Shown piece by piece: positions 18,252 to 27,304 of a DNA stretch of 64,000 bases. The stretch lies in contig CANNDF010000002.1 of the NCBI GenBank assembly GCA_947503305.1, positions 124,001 through 188,000 of the forward strand, given 5' to 3'. Origin of the DNA: an uncultured Dokdonia sp. Lineage in GTDB: Bacteria > Bacteroidota > Bacteroidia > Flavobacteriales > Flavobacteriaceae. How positions within the stretch are numbered: position 1 is the stretch's first letter; each line of letters begins with the position of its first letter. The position numbers and the translations under genes are program-made. The notes beneath the pieces are model-generated. The model was not told the DNA's origin, did not search any database, and saw nothing but the letters and a program-made list of their open reading frames with translations.

Positions 18252-19025
18252 TTAGATATCCCAAGAGTTAAGAACTTGCATAAAGTGGTGGGCAGTTAGG
18301 TCAAATTGTACAGGGACTATAGTTACATATCCATTGTCTAATGCCCATTCATCTGTATCCTCTCCTTTATCTTGATTTACAAATTCTCCTGTAAGCCAGT
18401 AATAATCTCTGCCCTGAGGATTTGTGCGTTTTTGAAAATCTTCTACCCACATAGCTTTAGCCTGACGGCATATCTTTGTGCCTTTGATTTCTGAAAAAGA
18501 AAGTTTAGGAATATTTACATTAAGCACAATGCCCTTGGGGAGTCCATTCTTTAAGACCATTTTGGTTATATTCTTAACAAAAGGGATGCAATGTTCAAAA
18601 TTTGCATTAGGACTATAATCTAAAAGAGAAAATCCGATAGCAGGAATCCCTTCGACTCCAGCTTCAACAGCAGCACTCATAGTGCCACTATAAATGACAT
18701 TTATAGAAGAGTTACTCCCATGATTAATACCACTCACACAGATATCAGGTTTTCTATCTAAAATTTGTTGCGTAGCAAGCTTTACACAATCAACAGGAGT
18801 TCCAGAACAACTATATTCTTGATGCGATGCATTCTCATCCATAACTACAGGGTCACAATACAGGGTGTCGTTTATAGTAATAGCATGTCCCATTGCACTT
18901 TGAGGTCTGTCTGGAGCAACTACGATAACCTCTCCTATGGTTAACATTACGTCTATAAGAGTACGTATCCCTTTTGCGGTAATCCCATCATCATTTGTGA
19001 CGAGTATTAATGGTCTTGTAGGCAT
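18252..19025 (-). CDS. surE: 5'/3'-nucleotidase SurE
   Basis: The 257-residue protein begins with the metal-binding signature LILVTNDDGITAKGI and has the SGINHGSN and YSGTMSAAVEG motifs of SurE. The enzyme removes phosphate from nucleoside monophosphates using a divalent metal, in the cytoplasm. It is the first gene of the surE, small protein, lpxB run. Confidence 0.95.
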   Translation of the reverse strand: MPTRPLILVTNDDGITAKGIRTLIDVMLTIGEVIVVAPDRPQSAMGHAITINDTLYCDPVVMDENASHQEYSCSGTPVDCVKLATQQILDRKPDICVSGINHGSNSSINVIYSGTMSAAVEAGVEGIPAIGFSLLDYSPNANFEHCIPFVKNITKMVLKNGLPKGIVLNVNIPKLSFSEIKGTKICRQAKAMWVEDFQKRTNPQGRDYYWLTGEFVNQDKGEDTDEWALDNGYVTIVPVQFDLTAHHFMQVLNSWDI

Positions 19026-19172
19026 TTTAAAAAATTGGTTTCAAATACGAAAATACGTAAATTGCTTCTCTTATTGTGTTCATAAAGGTTTAACAAAATA
19101 TTACCAGCATCTATAATATTATGGCACAATTTTTAATGTACATTGTAGTTTAAAATGCAAATAAGAGAATTT

Positions 19173-21320
19173 ATGAAAAGGAATTTAAAGTTGATAGCAC
19201 TAGCGCTATTATTTTCTGTTGCTAGTTGTAGTTTTACAACAAAGTCTTTTGATGACCCTGATAAGGATAAATTATTATTAGATCTTATTACCTATGTACT
19301 GGATAGAGGGCATTATGATGCTCGTAATATGGATGACACTTTTTCTGAAGGTGTTTTTGAAGACTATATAGATGCGTTAGATCCATATAGACGATTTTTC
19401 CATAAAAAAGACATCGAGGAGTTTGCAAAGTATAAAACGGATATTGATGATATGATCAAGGAAAAAGATCTTACTTTTTTTGATTTGACATATACCCGTT
19501 TGATACAGCGAGTCGAAGAAGCAGAAAAAATCCATAAAGATGTTCTGGCAAAGCCATTTGATTATTCAAAAAAAGAAATAATAGATACAGAATATGAATC
19601 TCTTGAGTTTGCAAAAAACAAGAAAGAAATCAAAGAACGGTGGAGATTACAGCTTAAGTTAAATGCATTGAGCTCTTATTACGATAAAAAAGAAGATCAA
19701 GATCGAGAGCCCTCTGAAGGAGAAGAGATAGATGCTTCTAAAGAAATTTTTTCTGACTCAGAACTAGAAGAAAAATCACGTACTGAACTTGCAGATACTA
19801 TGAAAGATTTCTTTGAGTCTTCTAATGAGCTAGAACGCAAAGATTACTTTGCTATTTTCTTAAATGCTATTGTAGAGGAGTTTGATCCTCATACTAACTA
19901 TTTTGCTCCTGTTGCAAAAGATAGATTTGATCAACGTATGAGTGGTCAGTTTCAGGGGATAGGCGCTCGACTTCAAAAAAGGAATGGAGAAGTACATGTG
20001 ACAGATATTATATCTGGTGGGCCTGCATGGAGGCAAGAAGAATTACAAGTAGGAGATATCATTCTTAAAGTATCTCAAGAAGGTGATGAGCAAGCTACAA
20101 GCATCCAAGGAATGCGCCTAGATGATGCTATCAAGTTAATAAAAGGCCCTAAGGACACTAAAGTAACTCTTAATGTAAAACGCAAAATAGATGGTAGTAA
20201 TCAGGATATTGTTATTACCAGAGATATTGTATTATTAGAAGAAACGTATGCAAAGTCTGCTTTTGTAGATAAAGATGAGCATACCTATGGAGTTATCAAT
20301 TTACCAGGATTTTATTTTGATACTGAAAATGCAAAACAGCGCAATGCTGCTACAGATGTAAAGAAGGAAATAGAACGTCTTAAAGAAAAGAATGTAGAAG
20401 GTCTTGTTATTGATTTACGGAATAACGGAGGAGGTTCTCTTGCTGCTGTAATTGATATAGCAGGATTATTTATAAAAGAAGGCCCTATAGTTCAAGTACG
20501 ATCTAGTGATGATAAGCCAGAAATATTAGAAGATAAAGATCCGGATATACTTTGGGATGGCCCTCTTGTAATTTTGGTAAATGAGAACTCTGCTTCAGCT
20601 AGTGAGATTCTTGCTGCAGCAATGCAAGATTATAAACGTGCTATTATAATAGGAGGTAAGCAAACTTTTGGAAAAGGAACGGTACAACGATTTTTTGATT
20701 TAAATCGTTGGTTACGTAAAAACGATTATGGTGATATGGGATCTATAAAAGTGACTATCCAAAAATTCTACAGAGTTAATGGAGGTTCTACACAATTAGA
20801 AGGTGTAAAAAGTGATGTAGTTGTTCCAGATCGTTTTAGCTATATAGACATAGGAGAACGCGATCAAGAAAATCCATTACCTTGGGATCGTATTCCAGCT
20901 GCAAACTATGATACGTGGGACGGTTATATTGATTTTGATAAAACTATAGAAAGCAGTGTAAATCGTATGTCAAAAAGTGATCAGTTAAAACTTATTGATG
21001 ATTATGCAAAGTGGTTACGTGATCGTCGTAATGATACAAAATGGGATTTAAGCTATGAAGGATATAAAGCAAAGGTTAAGAAAAATGAGGTAGATACCGA
21101 ACGTTTTGATGCTATTGATAAATATGATACTCAACTTTCGTATCGCTCATTACCTTACGAAGAACAGCTGTTTAAAGCAGATACCGTTTTAAAAGACAAA
21201 AGAGAACGTTGGCATAAAAGTTTGGCAAAAGATGCATATGTAGAAGAGGCAATTAATGTTCTTGAAGATCTTAAAATTAATAATATAAGGAGAAGTAAAA
21301 TTGCAGGGATAAAAGATTAA
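19173..21320 (+). CDS. prc: Carboxy-terminal processing (tail-specific) protease
   Basis: From the ATG at 19173 the protein has 715 residues and a lipoprotein-like signal (SVASC). An N-terminal helical region precedes a PDZ domain (about residues 235-330) and the S41 peptidase core, with the catalytic serine in NENSASASEIL and the lysine in GKQTFGKGTVQ. The Prc-type C-terminal domain completes it. The enzyme degrades proteins from the C-terminus in the periplasm. An in-frame ATG at 19155 would add six residues before the signal and is less likely. Confidence 0.92.
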   Translation: MKRNLKLIALALLFSVASCSFTTKSFDDPDKDKLLLDLITYVLDRGHYDARNMDDTFSEGVFEDYIDALDPYRRFFHKKDIEEFAKYKTDIDDMIKEKDLTFFDLTYTRLIQRVEEAEKIHKDVLAKPFDYSKKEIIDTEYESLEFAKNKKEIKERWRLQLKLNALSSYYDKKEDQDREPSEGEEIDASKEIFSDSELEEKSRTELADTMKDFFESSNELERKDYFAIFLNAIVEEFDPHTNYFAPVAKDRFDQRMSGQFQGIGARLQKRNGEVHVTDIISGGPAWRQEELQVGDIILKVSQEGDEQATSIQGMRLDDAIKLIKGPKDTKVTLNVKRKIDGSNQDIVITRDIVLLEETYAKSAFVDKDEHTYGVINLPGFYFDTENAKQRNAATDVKKEIERLKEKNVEGLVIDLRNNGGGSLAAVIDIAGLFIKEGPIVQVRSSDDKPEILEDKDPDILWDGPLVILVNENSASASEILAAAMQDYKRAIIIGGKQTFGKGTVQRFFDLNRWLRKNDYGDMGSIKVTIQKFYRVNGGSTQLEGVKSDVVVPDRFSYIDIGERDQENPLPWDRIPAANYDTWDGYIDFDKTIESSVNRMSKSDQLKLIDDYAKWLRDRRNDTKWDLSYEGYKAKVKKNEVDTERFDAIDKYDTQLSYRSLPYEEQLFKADTVLKDKRERWHKSLAKDAYVEEAINVLEDLKINNIRRSKIAGIKD

Positions 21321-21323
21321 TTC

Positions 21324-22421
21324 ATGTCGCAGTCTGCAAATTCTCTCACATATCTAGCGCTCCAAAAGTTTAAAAAAAACTTTTGGGGCGTTTTAAGTTT
21401 GGTGTATATCTGCCTATGTGGTCTTATGGCACTCTTTGCCTATATGATTGCACCAGATACAAGCCAGAATGCAAATCAGGGACATCTCTCTATCCACTCA
21501 CGAGGGCCAGGTTTTACAATAGATATGTTAACGATTCCATCAGATGCAGAAGAAACACATAAAATAAGTTCTCTTTTTTTTGGAAAGAAAAATAGTGACA
21601 CAGAAATTCCTATAACTTCTTATACGCTTTCAGATAAGTATATTGAATATACTCCATACTCTGGAGACGATATAAAAGGAATTCCTAAGCGTCTTGTTAT
21701 GGAAGAAGGGGTGGCTGTTTCTGCTTTCGCGAAAGCAAATATCTCCTCAAGAAAATTTTTATTAGGAACAGATAAATATGGGCGTGACCTATTAAGTAGA
21801 ATGCTTGTGGGAGCACGTATTTCATTTTCTATAGGTTTTGTGGCTGTCTTTATATCGTTGCTTATAGGCTTGTTTATGGGGTCTATATCAGGATATTTTG
21901 GAGGAAAAGTAGATACTGTTATTATGTGGATCATAAATGTCACTTGGTCTATTCCTACACTACTACTCGTTATTGCCATTACCCTGGCGTTAGGAAAGGG
22001 GTTTTGGCAGGTATTTATAGCCGTAGGTCTTACGATGTGGGTAGAAGTGGCAAGAGTAGTACGAGGGCAAGTAATGAGTGTCAAACAAATGCAGTATGTG
22101 ACAGCAGCTCGTGCACTAGGATATACAAATATGCGCATTATAGTGAAGCATATTCTTCCTAATATAATGGCACCTCTCATTGTAATCTCTGCCGCAAACT
22201 TTGCGGGCGCTATTTTAATAGAAAGTGGCCTAAGCTTTCTGGGAATAGGTGCACAACCTCCTACACCTAGTTGGGGAGCTATGATTAAAGATCACTATAG
22301 CTATATTATTCTAGGAAAACCTTATCTCGCTATCATCCCTGGCCTTGCTATTATGCTTCTTGTTATGGCCTTTATGCTTATAGGAAACGCATTAAGAGAT
22401 GCATTGGACGTAAAAGCATAA
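21324..22421 (+). CDS. DppC/OppC-type ABC transporter permease
   Basis: The 365-residue protein has an N-terminal helix, an extended periplasmic loop (about residues 40-150) and the binding-protein-dependent transport domain with about five helices and the EAA-type loop (AARALGYTNMRIIVKHILPNIMAPLIV). It belongs to peptide or nickel ABC permeases. No partner permease, ATPase or binding protein lies nearby, so it works with parts encoded elsewhere. It starts three bases after the prc stop and is probably coupled to it. A 16-bp palindrome at 21722-21737 is read as AFAKA. Confidence 0.88.
   Translation: MSQSANSLTYLALQKFKKNFWGVLSLVYICLCGLMALFAYMIAPDTSQNANQGHLSIHSRGPGFTIDMLTIPSDAEETHKISSLFFGKKNSDTEIPITSYTLSDKYIEYTPYSGDDIKGIPKRLVMEEGVAVSAFAKANISSRKFLLGTDKYGRDLLSRMLVGARISFSIGFVAVFISLLIGLFMGSISGYFGGKVDTVIMWIINVTWSIPTLLLVIAITLALGKGFWQVFIAVGLTMWVEVARVVRGQVMSVKQMQYVTAARALGYTNMRIIVKHILPNIMAPLIVISAANFAGAILIESGLSFLGIGAQPPTPSWGAMIKDHYSYIILGKPYLAIIPGLAIMLLVMAFMLIGNALRDALDVKA
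21722..21737. repeat. Dispersed palindrome inside the ABC permease gene
   Basis: TGCTTTCGCGAAAGCA, perfect inverted repeat. It is read in frame as Ala-Phe-Ala-Lys-Ala, in the loop-encoding part of the gene. Confidence 0.93.
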
Positions 22422-22498
22422 TAAGTGGGTAATATTATCACTTAAAAAGTGTGTTACAAAAACTGTAATTCTTTACTTTGTGACTTAGATACATTGTC

Positions 22499-23305
22499 AT
22501 GAAAAGAAAATATACCTACCCATTATTAGTCATACTTTTTACAGTAGGATATCTCTTATTTGAAAAGTATGCAAATGAGCAGCTGGATGCTCCTATTATA
22601 GAGGCAGGAGCTCAAGAAAAGACGTCTACTAATACCTATTTTTTACCTAGTTCTACGACAGGAAATATAATCCATCATAACTATTATTCTTTAAGTTATA
22701 GCGAAAAAGATGAACAAGCAGAATGGGTGGCATATGAGCTCAAAAAAAATCAATTGAAGAATAGTAATTTTAAAAGGCCTTATTTTCAGATAGACCCTGC
22801 TGTTAAGTCACAATCTGCACATTGGAAAAATTATAAAAACTCAGGATACGATAGAGGTCACTTATGCCCGGCTGCCGACAGAGAGTTTAGTAAAGAAGCC
22901 TATGATGAGACTTTTTTGACTAGTAATATTAGTCCACAACGGCATGATTTTAATGCAGGTGTTTGGAATCGATTGGAACAAAAGGTACGGTATTGGGCAA
23001 AAAAATATGATGGTGTTTTTGTGGTGACTGGCGGTGTTTTAAAGGATAAAATAGGATCTATAGGAACAGAAAATGTAACTGTGCCTGAGTCGTTTTATAA
23101 GATTGTATATGACCGATCGGGAGGGCAAGTAAGAATGATTGCATTTTTAATGAACCACAAAGATTCTGATAAGCCGTTAAAAGAATTTGTTACTTCTGTA
23201 GACCAACTTGAAAAATTAACCGGGATTGATTTTTTTCCTGAACTTACTGATGCTATAGAAAATAAATTAGAAGCTTCTTCAGATTTTAAAGGGTGGAGTT
23301 TTTGA
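22499..23305 (+). CDS. DNA/RNA non-specific endonuclease (NUC1 type)
   Basis: The 268-residue protein has an N-terminal signal anchor and a nuclease domain with the signature YDRGHLCPAAD (catalytic His in DRGH) followed by SNISPQRHDFNAGVWNRLE, which holds the metal-binding Asn. Members hydrolyse DNA and RNA with magnesium, here outside the cytoplasm. It is the last backbone gene before the cassette island. Confidence 0.92.
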   Translation: MKRKYTYPLLVILFTVGYLLFEKYANEQLDAPIIEAGAQEKTSTNTYFLPSSTTGNIIHHNYYSLSYSEKDEQAEWVAYELKKNQLKNSNFKRPYFQIDPAVKSQSAHWKNYKNSGYDRGHLCPAADREFSKEAYDETFLTSNISPQRHDFNAGVWNRLEQKVRYWAKKYDGVFVVTGGVLKDKIGSIGTENVTVPESFYKIVYDRSGGQVRMIAFLMNHKDSDKPLKEFVTSVDQLEKLTGIDFFPELTDAIENKLEASSDFKGWSF

Positions 23306-23312
23306 TAATATG

Positions 23313-23324
23313 CTTTCGCGAAAG
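23313..23324. repeat. Dispersed palindrome core, intergenic
   Basis: CTTTCGCGAAAG, 8 bases after the nuclease stop. It is the last copy before the cassette island; the next is at 40.4 kb. Confidence 0.85.
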
Positions 23325-23508
23325 TTATATCACTCACGATCAAATCCTATAAATAGTATAGCATGTATATCTCTCGATTAGATCAGTATAAAAATCTGTG
23401 GGTTTTGATTGCATATACCTAATAACTTCCCATATTTTCACAAAATCAGGAACTGGCAAAATAATCATAATGTGTTGATTGTCAAATAAAAAGTAGTATA
23501 TTTCATCT

Positions 23509-23557
23509 TATAAAGAAAGTTATATGGAATTTTCTTTATATCCACTAGTTGTGCATA
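23509..23557. other. Left boundary of the cassette array (possible attI-like site)
   Basis: A hairpin (TATAAAGAAA at 23509-23518 with TTTCTTTATA at 23531-23540) stands 7 bases before the first cassette end GTTGTGCATA (23548-23557). Unlike all later boundaries, the sequence before this GTT lacks the CTCATAGC-GAGACC arm. The first cassette therefore abuts chromosomal DNA here, as it would at an integron attI, or a deletion has removed a site. No gene lies between 23306 and 23576. Confidence 0.4.
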
Positions 23558-23576
23558 ATGTAACAGAACCGAACAA

Positions 23577-24323
23577 ATGGAGAAAAAAAGATATTATAAT
23601 GATAATATAGGTCCAATAAAAGAAAACGAAATTCTTGCTCTTAAGAAAGCATTTGAACTATGTAATGAAATTGGAGATATAACACAAATAACCTTGTTAA
23701 TCCATACAAAAGGAAATACGGGATATTTAGAAAGAATATTTGAAACTCGGAATTTAAAGGACTTTTTTAGAGGAGTTAAAATAGACGAAAATTATCCACC
23801 TCTGAAAATTGAGACAGTTCGGACTTTTAATGACGATTGGCAAGGAAAGAAAATTGTTGTAGCATTTGGATTGCGTTCAAACGAATTACATAAATACGAT
23901 GATTATGAAAATGTGGCTGGAATTATTGCTCACCAATGGTCTGAAGATAGCGTAAAAGATTGGGCAAAATCTTGGGGAGCAATTAACTTAAAATCGGAAA
24001 CTAAAATTGAAAAAACTGCATTGCCTGACAAAGTAGTTCAACAAGCATTTATTGATTTGAGTAATTCTATAAATATGACAACTGGAATAACTCACTTTAT
24101 GGATGAAGAACAATGTAAAACTTATATCAGAGCGTTGAAAAAATATGGTTATGAAATGAATTCAAAGGAAATTTTTTCATTCCTAACTACAGAATTGAAT
24201 TGGGAATCCGACAATGCAAATGATGTAATAAAATTAATAGACAAAGTTAACTCTGGTGGATATTTTAAAGGTGGAGCAAAAATAGGTTTGCAGCACCATA
24301 TTAAAAGATGGAAATCGGAATAA
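23577..24323 (+). CDS. Cassette 1 protein, unknown function
   Basis: The 248-residue protein is soluble and has no signal peptide or membrane segment. The N-terminal half looks alpha/beta (ITQITLLIHTKGNTGYLERIF, then KKIVVAFGLRSNELHKYDDYENV). The C-terminal half has a GGAKIGLQHHIKRWK end. I do not recognise the family. It is the only gene of its cassette, starts 20 bases after the GTTGTGCATA end and stops 6 bases before the complementary TATGCACAAC. Confidence 0.75.
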   Translation: MEKKRYYNDNIGPIKENEILALKKAFELCNEIGDITQITLLIHTKGNTGYLERIFETRNLKDFFRGVKIDENYPPLKIETVRTFNDDWQGKKIVVAFGLRSNELHKYDDYENVAGIIAHQWSEDSVKDWAKSWGAINLKSETKIEKTALPDKVVQQAFIDLSNSINMTTGITHFMDEEQCKTYIRALKKYGYEMNSKEIFSFLTTELNWESDNANDVIKLIDKVNSGGYFKGGAKIGLQHHIKRWKSE

Positions 24324-24329
24324 AAACAC

Positions 24330-24466
24330 TATGCACAACAATGGCTATAAGTAATTGCTTGTTCTCGCCTACTTCTGAAAATCTTCGCGGATTTTCAGCT
24401 TGGTGTGTACTTGCAAAGTTAAGTGCTAACCCACGCAACTACTCATAGCTGAGACCGTTGTGTGTA
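24330..24466 (+). repeat. Cassette recombination site B (137 bp)
   Basis: It begins TATGCACAAC and ends GTTGTGTGTA. Between them a stem pairs GCTATAAGTAATTGC with GCAACTACTCATAGC, after an unpaired AATG / GAGACC spacer. An inner hairpin has a perfect CTGAAAATC / GATTTTCAG stem. The two mismatches in the stem are A against C on the top strand, which become T-G wobbles on the bottom strand. It is nearly identical to site E. Confidence 0.8.
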
Positions 24467-24500
24467 ATGCACGAGTAACAATAGTAATAACATTTAAATT

Positions 24501-25367
24501 ATGATTTTCAACATATATTACATCAACTTTCCAAAGGTCTACGAAATCAAAATGATGTTAAGTAATGTTATTGCTTTGAGTCGTGAAAAGCAAACAGACA
24601 GTAGTGATGGTAAAGAAGTAGATTATAGAGGGAAATTAGGAATAAACTTTCTAAATTTTTTCAATATTGCTGGTGCATCAATTGAAGGTGAAGCTGGACG
24701 AAAAAATCTTAAATCAGATTCTCAAAAAGTACTTGAAACCTTTGAAATAAAAACTACGAAGTCAGTTATTTTAAGTGAGATTATTGAAAAAAGTCAAGCA
24801 ATAAATAGCTTTAAAGACTTAAAAGAAGGTAGTTTAATTAAAATCGACAATGTAAATCTTTCATTAGAAAATGAACCTGAATTAAGAACTGTTAAACTAT
24901 TTACAAGTGGTTCTTTTAAAGGAATGAATATTCCAGGAGCCAATGGCTTTGATATAAATAATTTATTCAACTCAATGTTCAAGGATTATTCCTATAAAAT
25001 GAAAGGAATACTAGAAAAAAGTGAAGATGAGTTATTAGTCAAAATACCTCTAACTTTTGAAAGCGAATTTGAAAGTTCTTATAGCGTTGATGATTTATTT
25101 ATTGGAAAAGTTTCAATCGTTGGTCTTTATAAAGGAAAAATAAAGGTAGATTCATTAAAAAACTCTTTTGAGTTCTTTCAAGAACTTGGCTCTATGCAAA
25201 ATATGGTTTCTAACAATAATGATGAGACAAAAGAAATTCAAGATAGTCAATATACAAGTCAAAGCAATGATTCCAATTTCATTTTTGCTAGTTCAAAAGA
25301 TGGAGATAAAGAATTTCACTATATAGATTTATTGGCTATAATTCAAAATGTTGATATCCCGAAATAA
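24501..25367 (+). CDS. Cassette 2 first gene: DUF6414-like protein
   Basis: The 288-residue soluble protein starts MIFNIYYINFPKVYEIKMML, followed by a low-complexity-like segment and a domain containing LSEIIEKSQAINSFKDLKEGSLIKI. This layout reminds me of the DUF6414 proteins, often found beside other accessory genes, but the assignment is tentative. The C-terminus is polar (NNNDETKEIQDSQ) and ends in FHYIDLLAIIQNVDIPK. It lies nine bases upstream of the AAA+ gene, and the two make up one cassette. Confidence 0.6.
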   Translation: MIFNIYYINFPKVYEIKMMLSNVIALSREKQTDSSDGKEVDYRGKLGINFLNFFNIAGASIEGEAGRKNLKSDSQKVLETFEIKTTKSVILSEIIEKSQAINSFKDLKEGSLIKIDNVNLSLENEPELRTVKLFTSGSFKGMNIPGANGFDINNLFNSMFKDYSYKMKGILEKSEDELLVKIPLTFESEFESSYSVDDLFIGKVSIVGLYKGKIKVDSLKNSFEFFQELGSMQNMVSNNNDETKEIQDSQYTSQSNDSNFIFASSKDGDKEFHYIDLLAIIQNVDIPK

Positions 25368-25376
25368 GCAGATTTA

Positions 25377-26558
25377 ATGGATAGACAACTTTTATTTTTT
25401 GACCAAAACTATTTTGCTTTTTATAAAAAACTAAAGCAAGAAGAAGGTAAAGAGATTTTAAGTATCTCTGATGGTTTGCACAATTTTGATAAAATTGATG
25501 AACTGGATGAGTATTCTCAAATAGTTGATATTTCTTCATTAGCTGGCCTTGAAAAATTACAGTATAATGCTGAATTAGTAATTCCAAAATATCCTTACAA
25601 CACCATTTTTATTGCGGATAAAAACCATAAAGAACTATTTGAATTTAACTTAAGATACTTATTTGATAGTTTTTTAGATATTGATGTTGTAGAAGATATC
25701 GAAATAGAATATAATGAAGTAGATGGAACAGTTAAATCAAATGTCTTAAAGCATAAAAAAATAATTGATTTAAACTCTGACGAATTAAATGAATTCTCAA
25801 AATCATTTGCGAAGCAAATTTATGGTCACGAAAAATTCAAAGATGATTTTACAGAATTAATCAGAAATTTTGGTGTATTTAATAAGTTAGGAGAACATAA
25901 AATATTATCTCTTTTCTTAATGGGAGATTCTGGTGTAGGTAAAACAGAAGTTGCTAGAGCAATTCATAAAGCACTTGGAGGAAAAAAGAAAATTGCAAAG
26001 ATTAATTTCGGTAATTATAGTAGTGATAATTCTCTAAATTCACTTATTGGAAGTCCAAGAGGTTATACTGGCAGCGATGAAGGAGAAATTTTTATTAGGG
26101 TTAAAGAATCTGATTCTGGTTTAATATTAATTGACGAATTTGAAAAATCCAATTCAATGTTATTCAACTATTTTTTAGATGTTTTAGAAAGTGGGAAAAT
26201 GGTAAGTTCAATGGCAGAAGAAATTGACTTAAATGGCTTCATCATAATATTTACTTCTAACATAAGTAAAGAGGACTTCCCTAAAAGAATCTCACCTGAA
26301 TTAAGGTCTAGATTTGATTACAAAGGCTATTTTATGCCTCTATTTTATAGTGATAAAAAGAAATTTGTTGAGTTTAGAATAAAAAACATAATTGAAAAAT
26401 TCAATAAAAACTATGAGGTTGATTTACCAAGTGATATAACTAACGATATCTTAAATAGAATCAACGTTGGGAATTTTAAAAATATGCGTGATTTAAACAA
26501 GAATATAAAAGACACATTTGTGAAATATGTAATGGAAGTATTAATTAAAAAAGAATAG
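25377..26558 (+). CDS. Cassette 2 second gene: AAA+ ATPase, ClpA/B-like
   Basis: The 393-residue protein has a novel N-terminal domain of about 130 residues and then a AAA+ module like the second domain of ClpB. It shows Walker A GDSGVGKTEVARAI, Walker B LILIDEFEKS, sensor-1 region IIFTSN, and an arginine-finger stretch SPELRSRFD, with a C-terminal helical lid ending NFKNMRDLNKNI. No peptidase or Clp N-domain is present. It probably remodels a target in an ATP-dependent way together with its partner. Location on a mobile cassette suggests a defence or stress role, which is inference. Confidence 0.8.
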   Translation: MDRQLLFFDQNYFAFYKKLKQEEGKEILSISDGLHNFDKIDELDEYSQIVDISSLAGLEKLQYNAELVIPKYPYNTIFIADKNHKELFEFNLRYLFDSFLDIDVVEDIEIEYNEVDGTVKSNVLKHKKIIDLNSDELNEFSKSFAKQIYGHEKFKDDFTELIRNFGVFNKLGEHKILSLFLMGDSGVGKTEVARAIHKALGGKKKIAKINFGNYSSDNSLNSLIGSPRGYTGSDEGEIFIRVKESDSGLILIDEFEKSNSMLFNYFLDVLESGKMVSSMAEEIDLNGFIIIFTSNISKEDFPKRISPELRSRFDYKGYFMPLFYSDKKKFVEFRIKNIIEKFNKNYEVDLPSDITNDILNRINVGNFKNMRDLNKNIKDTFVKYVMEVLIKKE

Positions 26559-26566
26559 TAAAGCAC

Positions 26567-26702
26567 TACACACAACAACGTATATAAAAAATAGCGGTTT
26601 AGTCGCTTAAATGAAACAAAATGAATAAACTAAAGGCCAGTTATAAACCGAAAAAGTAGTGCATAAATCCGCTACTTTTCATATACCAGACCGTTGGGCG
26701 TA
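26567..26702 (+). repeat. Cassette recombination site C (136 bp)
   Basis: It begins TACACACAAC, exactly complementary to the start of cassette 2, and ends GTTGGGCGTA. The main stem pairs GTATATAAAAAATAGCGG with CCGCTACTTTTCATATAC, 18 bases with two A-against-C positions, both of which become T-G wobbles on the bottom strand. The spacer CAGAC precedes the GTT. Confidence 0.85.
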
Positions 26703-26722
26703 ATTAGGCAATACTGAACTAA

Positions 26723-27028
26723 ATGGGATTTAAAGTACCGAGAGATACTCCTCCAATGGAACGAGAATTAATATATCTACTTGCTGACCTTTGTGTCAAA
26801 TGGGGATTTTGTATCCCTCCAGATGACTTTGATAAAATTTCGAAAATGGAATATTATCAAGCTCAGGACTTCGCAATGGATGTTTTAGAAGCGGAAGGAT
26901 TGGACGGTTATTCTGGGTGGGTAAATAAAATAGCTCAACGCTTTAGGGTAAGGTTCGGAATGGATGAAATTGATTCTTCAACCTTTGTGGACAGAGTCAG
27001 AGGACAAAAAGAAAATTGGTCTAATTAA
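26723..27028 (+). CDS. Cassette 3 protein, unknown function
   Basis: A 101-residue soluble protein with a charged, mostly helical sequence (KISKMEYYQAQDFAMDVLEAEG, then WVNKIAQRFRVRFG). No family recognised. It starts 21 bases after the cassette end GTTGGGCGTA. Its last codons overlap, on the other strand, the end of the XRE gene by eight bases. Confidence 0.65.
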   Translation: MGFKVPRDTPPMERELIYLLADLCVKWGFCIPPDDFDKISKMEYYQAQDFAMDVLEAEGLDGYSGWVNKIAQRFRVRFGMDEIDSSTFVDRVRGQKENWSN

Positions 27029-27245
27029 TCTTGAGAAGTTCATCAATAGAAATTTCTAAACCATCAGTAATTTTTATTAAAGTAAGTAAACGCGGATTTG
27101 TTCTGCCTTTTTCAATCATATACAATTGAGTTCTACCAATCTCACAATCAAAAGCAAAAGATTTTTGGTCAATACCTTTTTCTTCTCTCAATTGCTTAAT
27201 TCGAGAACCTAGCTTTTGGAAATATTTTAATTCTTTCGTGTTCAC
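27021..27245 (-). CDS. XRE-family HTH regulator
   Basis: The 74-residue protein is a single Cro/C1-type helix-turn-helix domain: LGSRIKQLREEKGIDQKSFAF followed by GRTQLYMIEKGRTNPRLLTLIKI. It is the only gene against the general direction of the array and is divergent from a SymE-like gene 59 bases away (32 if the earlier start is used). It likely represses both promoters, acting as an antitoxin-like regulator (inference). Confidence 0.85.
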   Translation of the reverse strand: MNTKELKYFQKLGSRIKQLREEKGIDQKSFAFDCEIGRTQLYMIEKGRTNPRLLTLIKITDGLEISIDELLKIN

Positions 27246-27250
27246 TATAC

Positions 27251-27295
27251 CGAATTTCGATAAATTATTTTTATCTTATGTTCGGAATAACGAAC
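27251..27295. promoter_or_regulatory. Candidate operators between xre and symE-like genes
   Basis: Two short inverted repeats lie in the divergent region: CGAATTTCG (27251-27259) and GTTCG-N6-CGAAC (27280-27284 with 27291-27295). The second covers the first possible ATG of the SymE-like gene (27278). A repressor bound there would block transcription and makes the later ATG at 27305 the more likely start. Confidence 0.45.
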
Positions 27296-27304
27296 AAATC
27301 TTTA

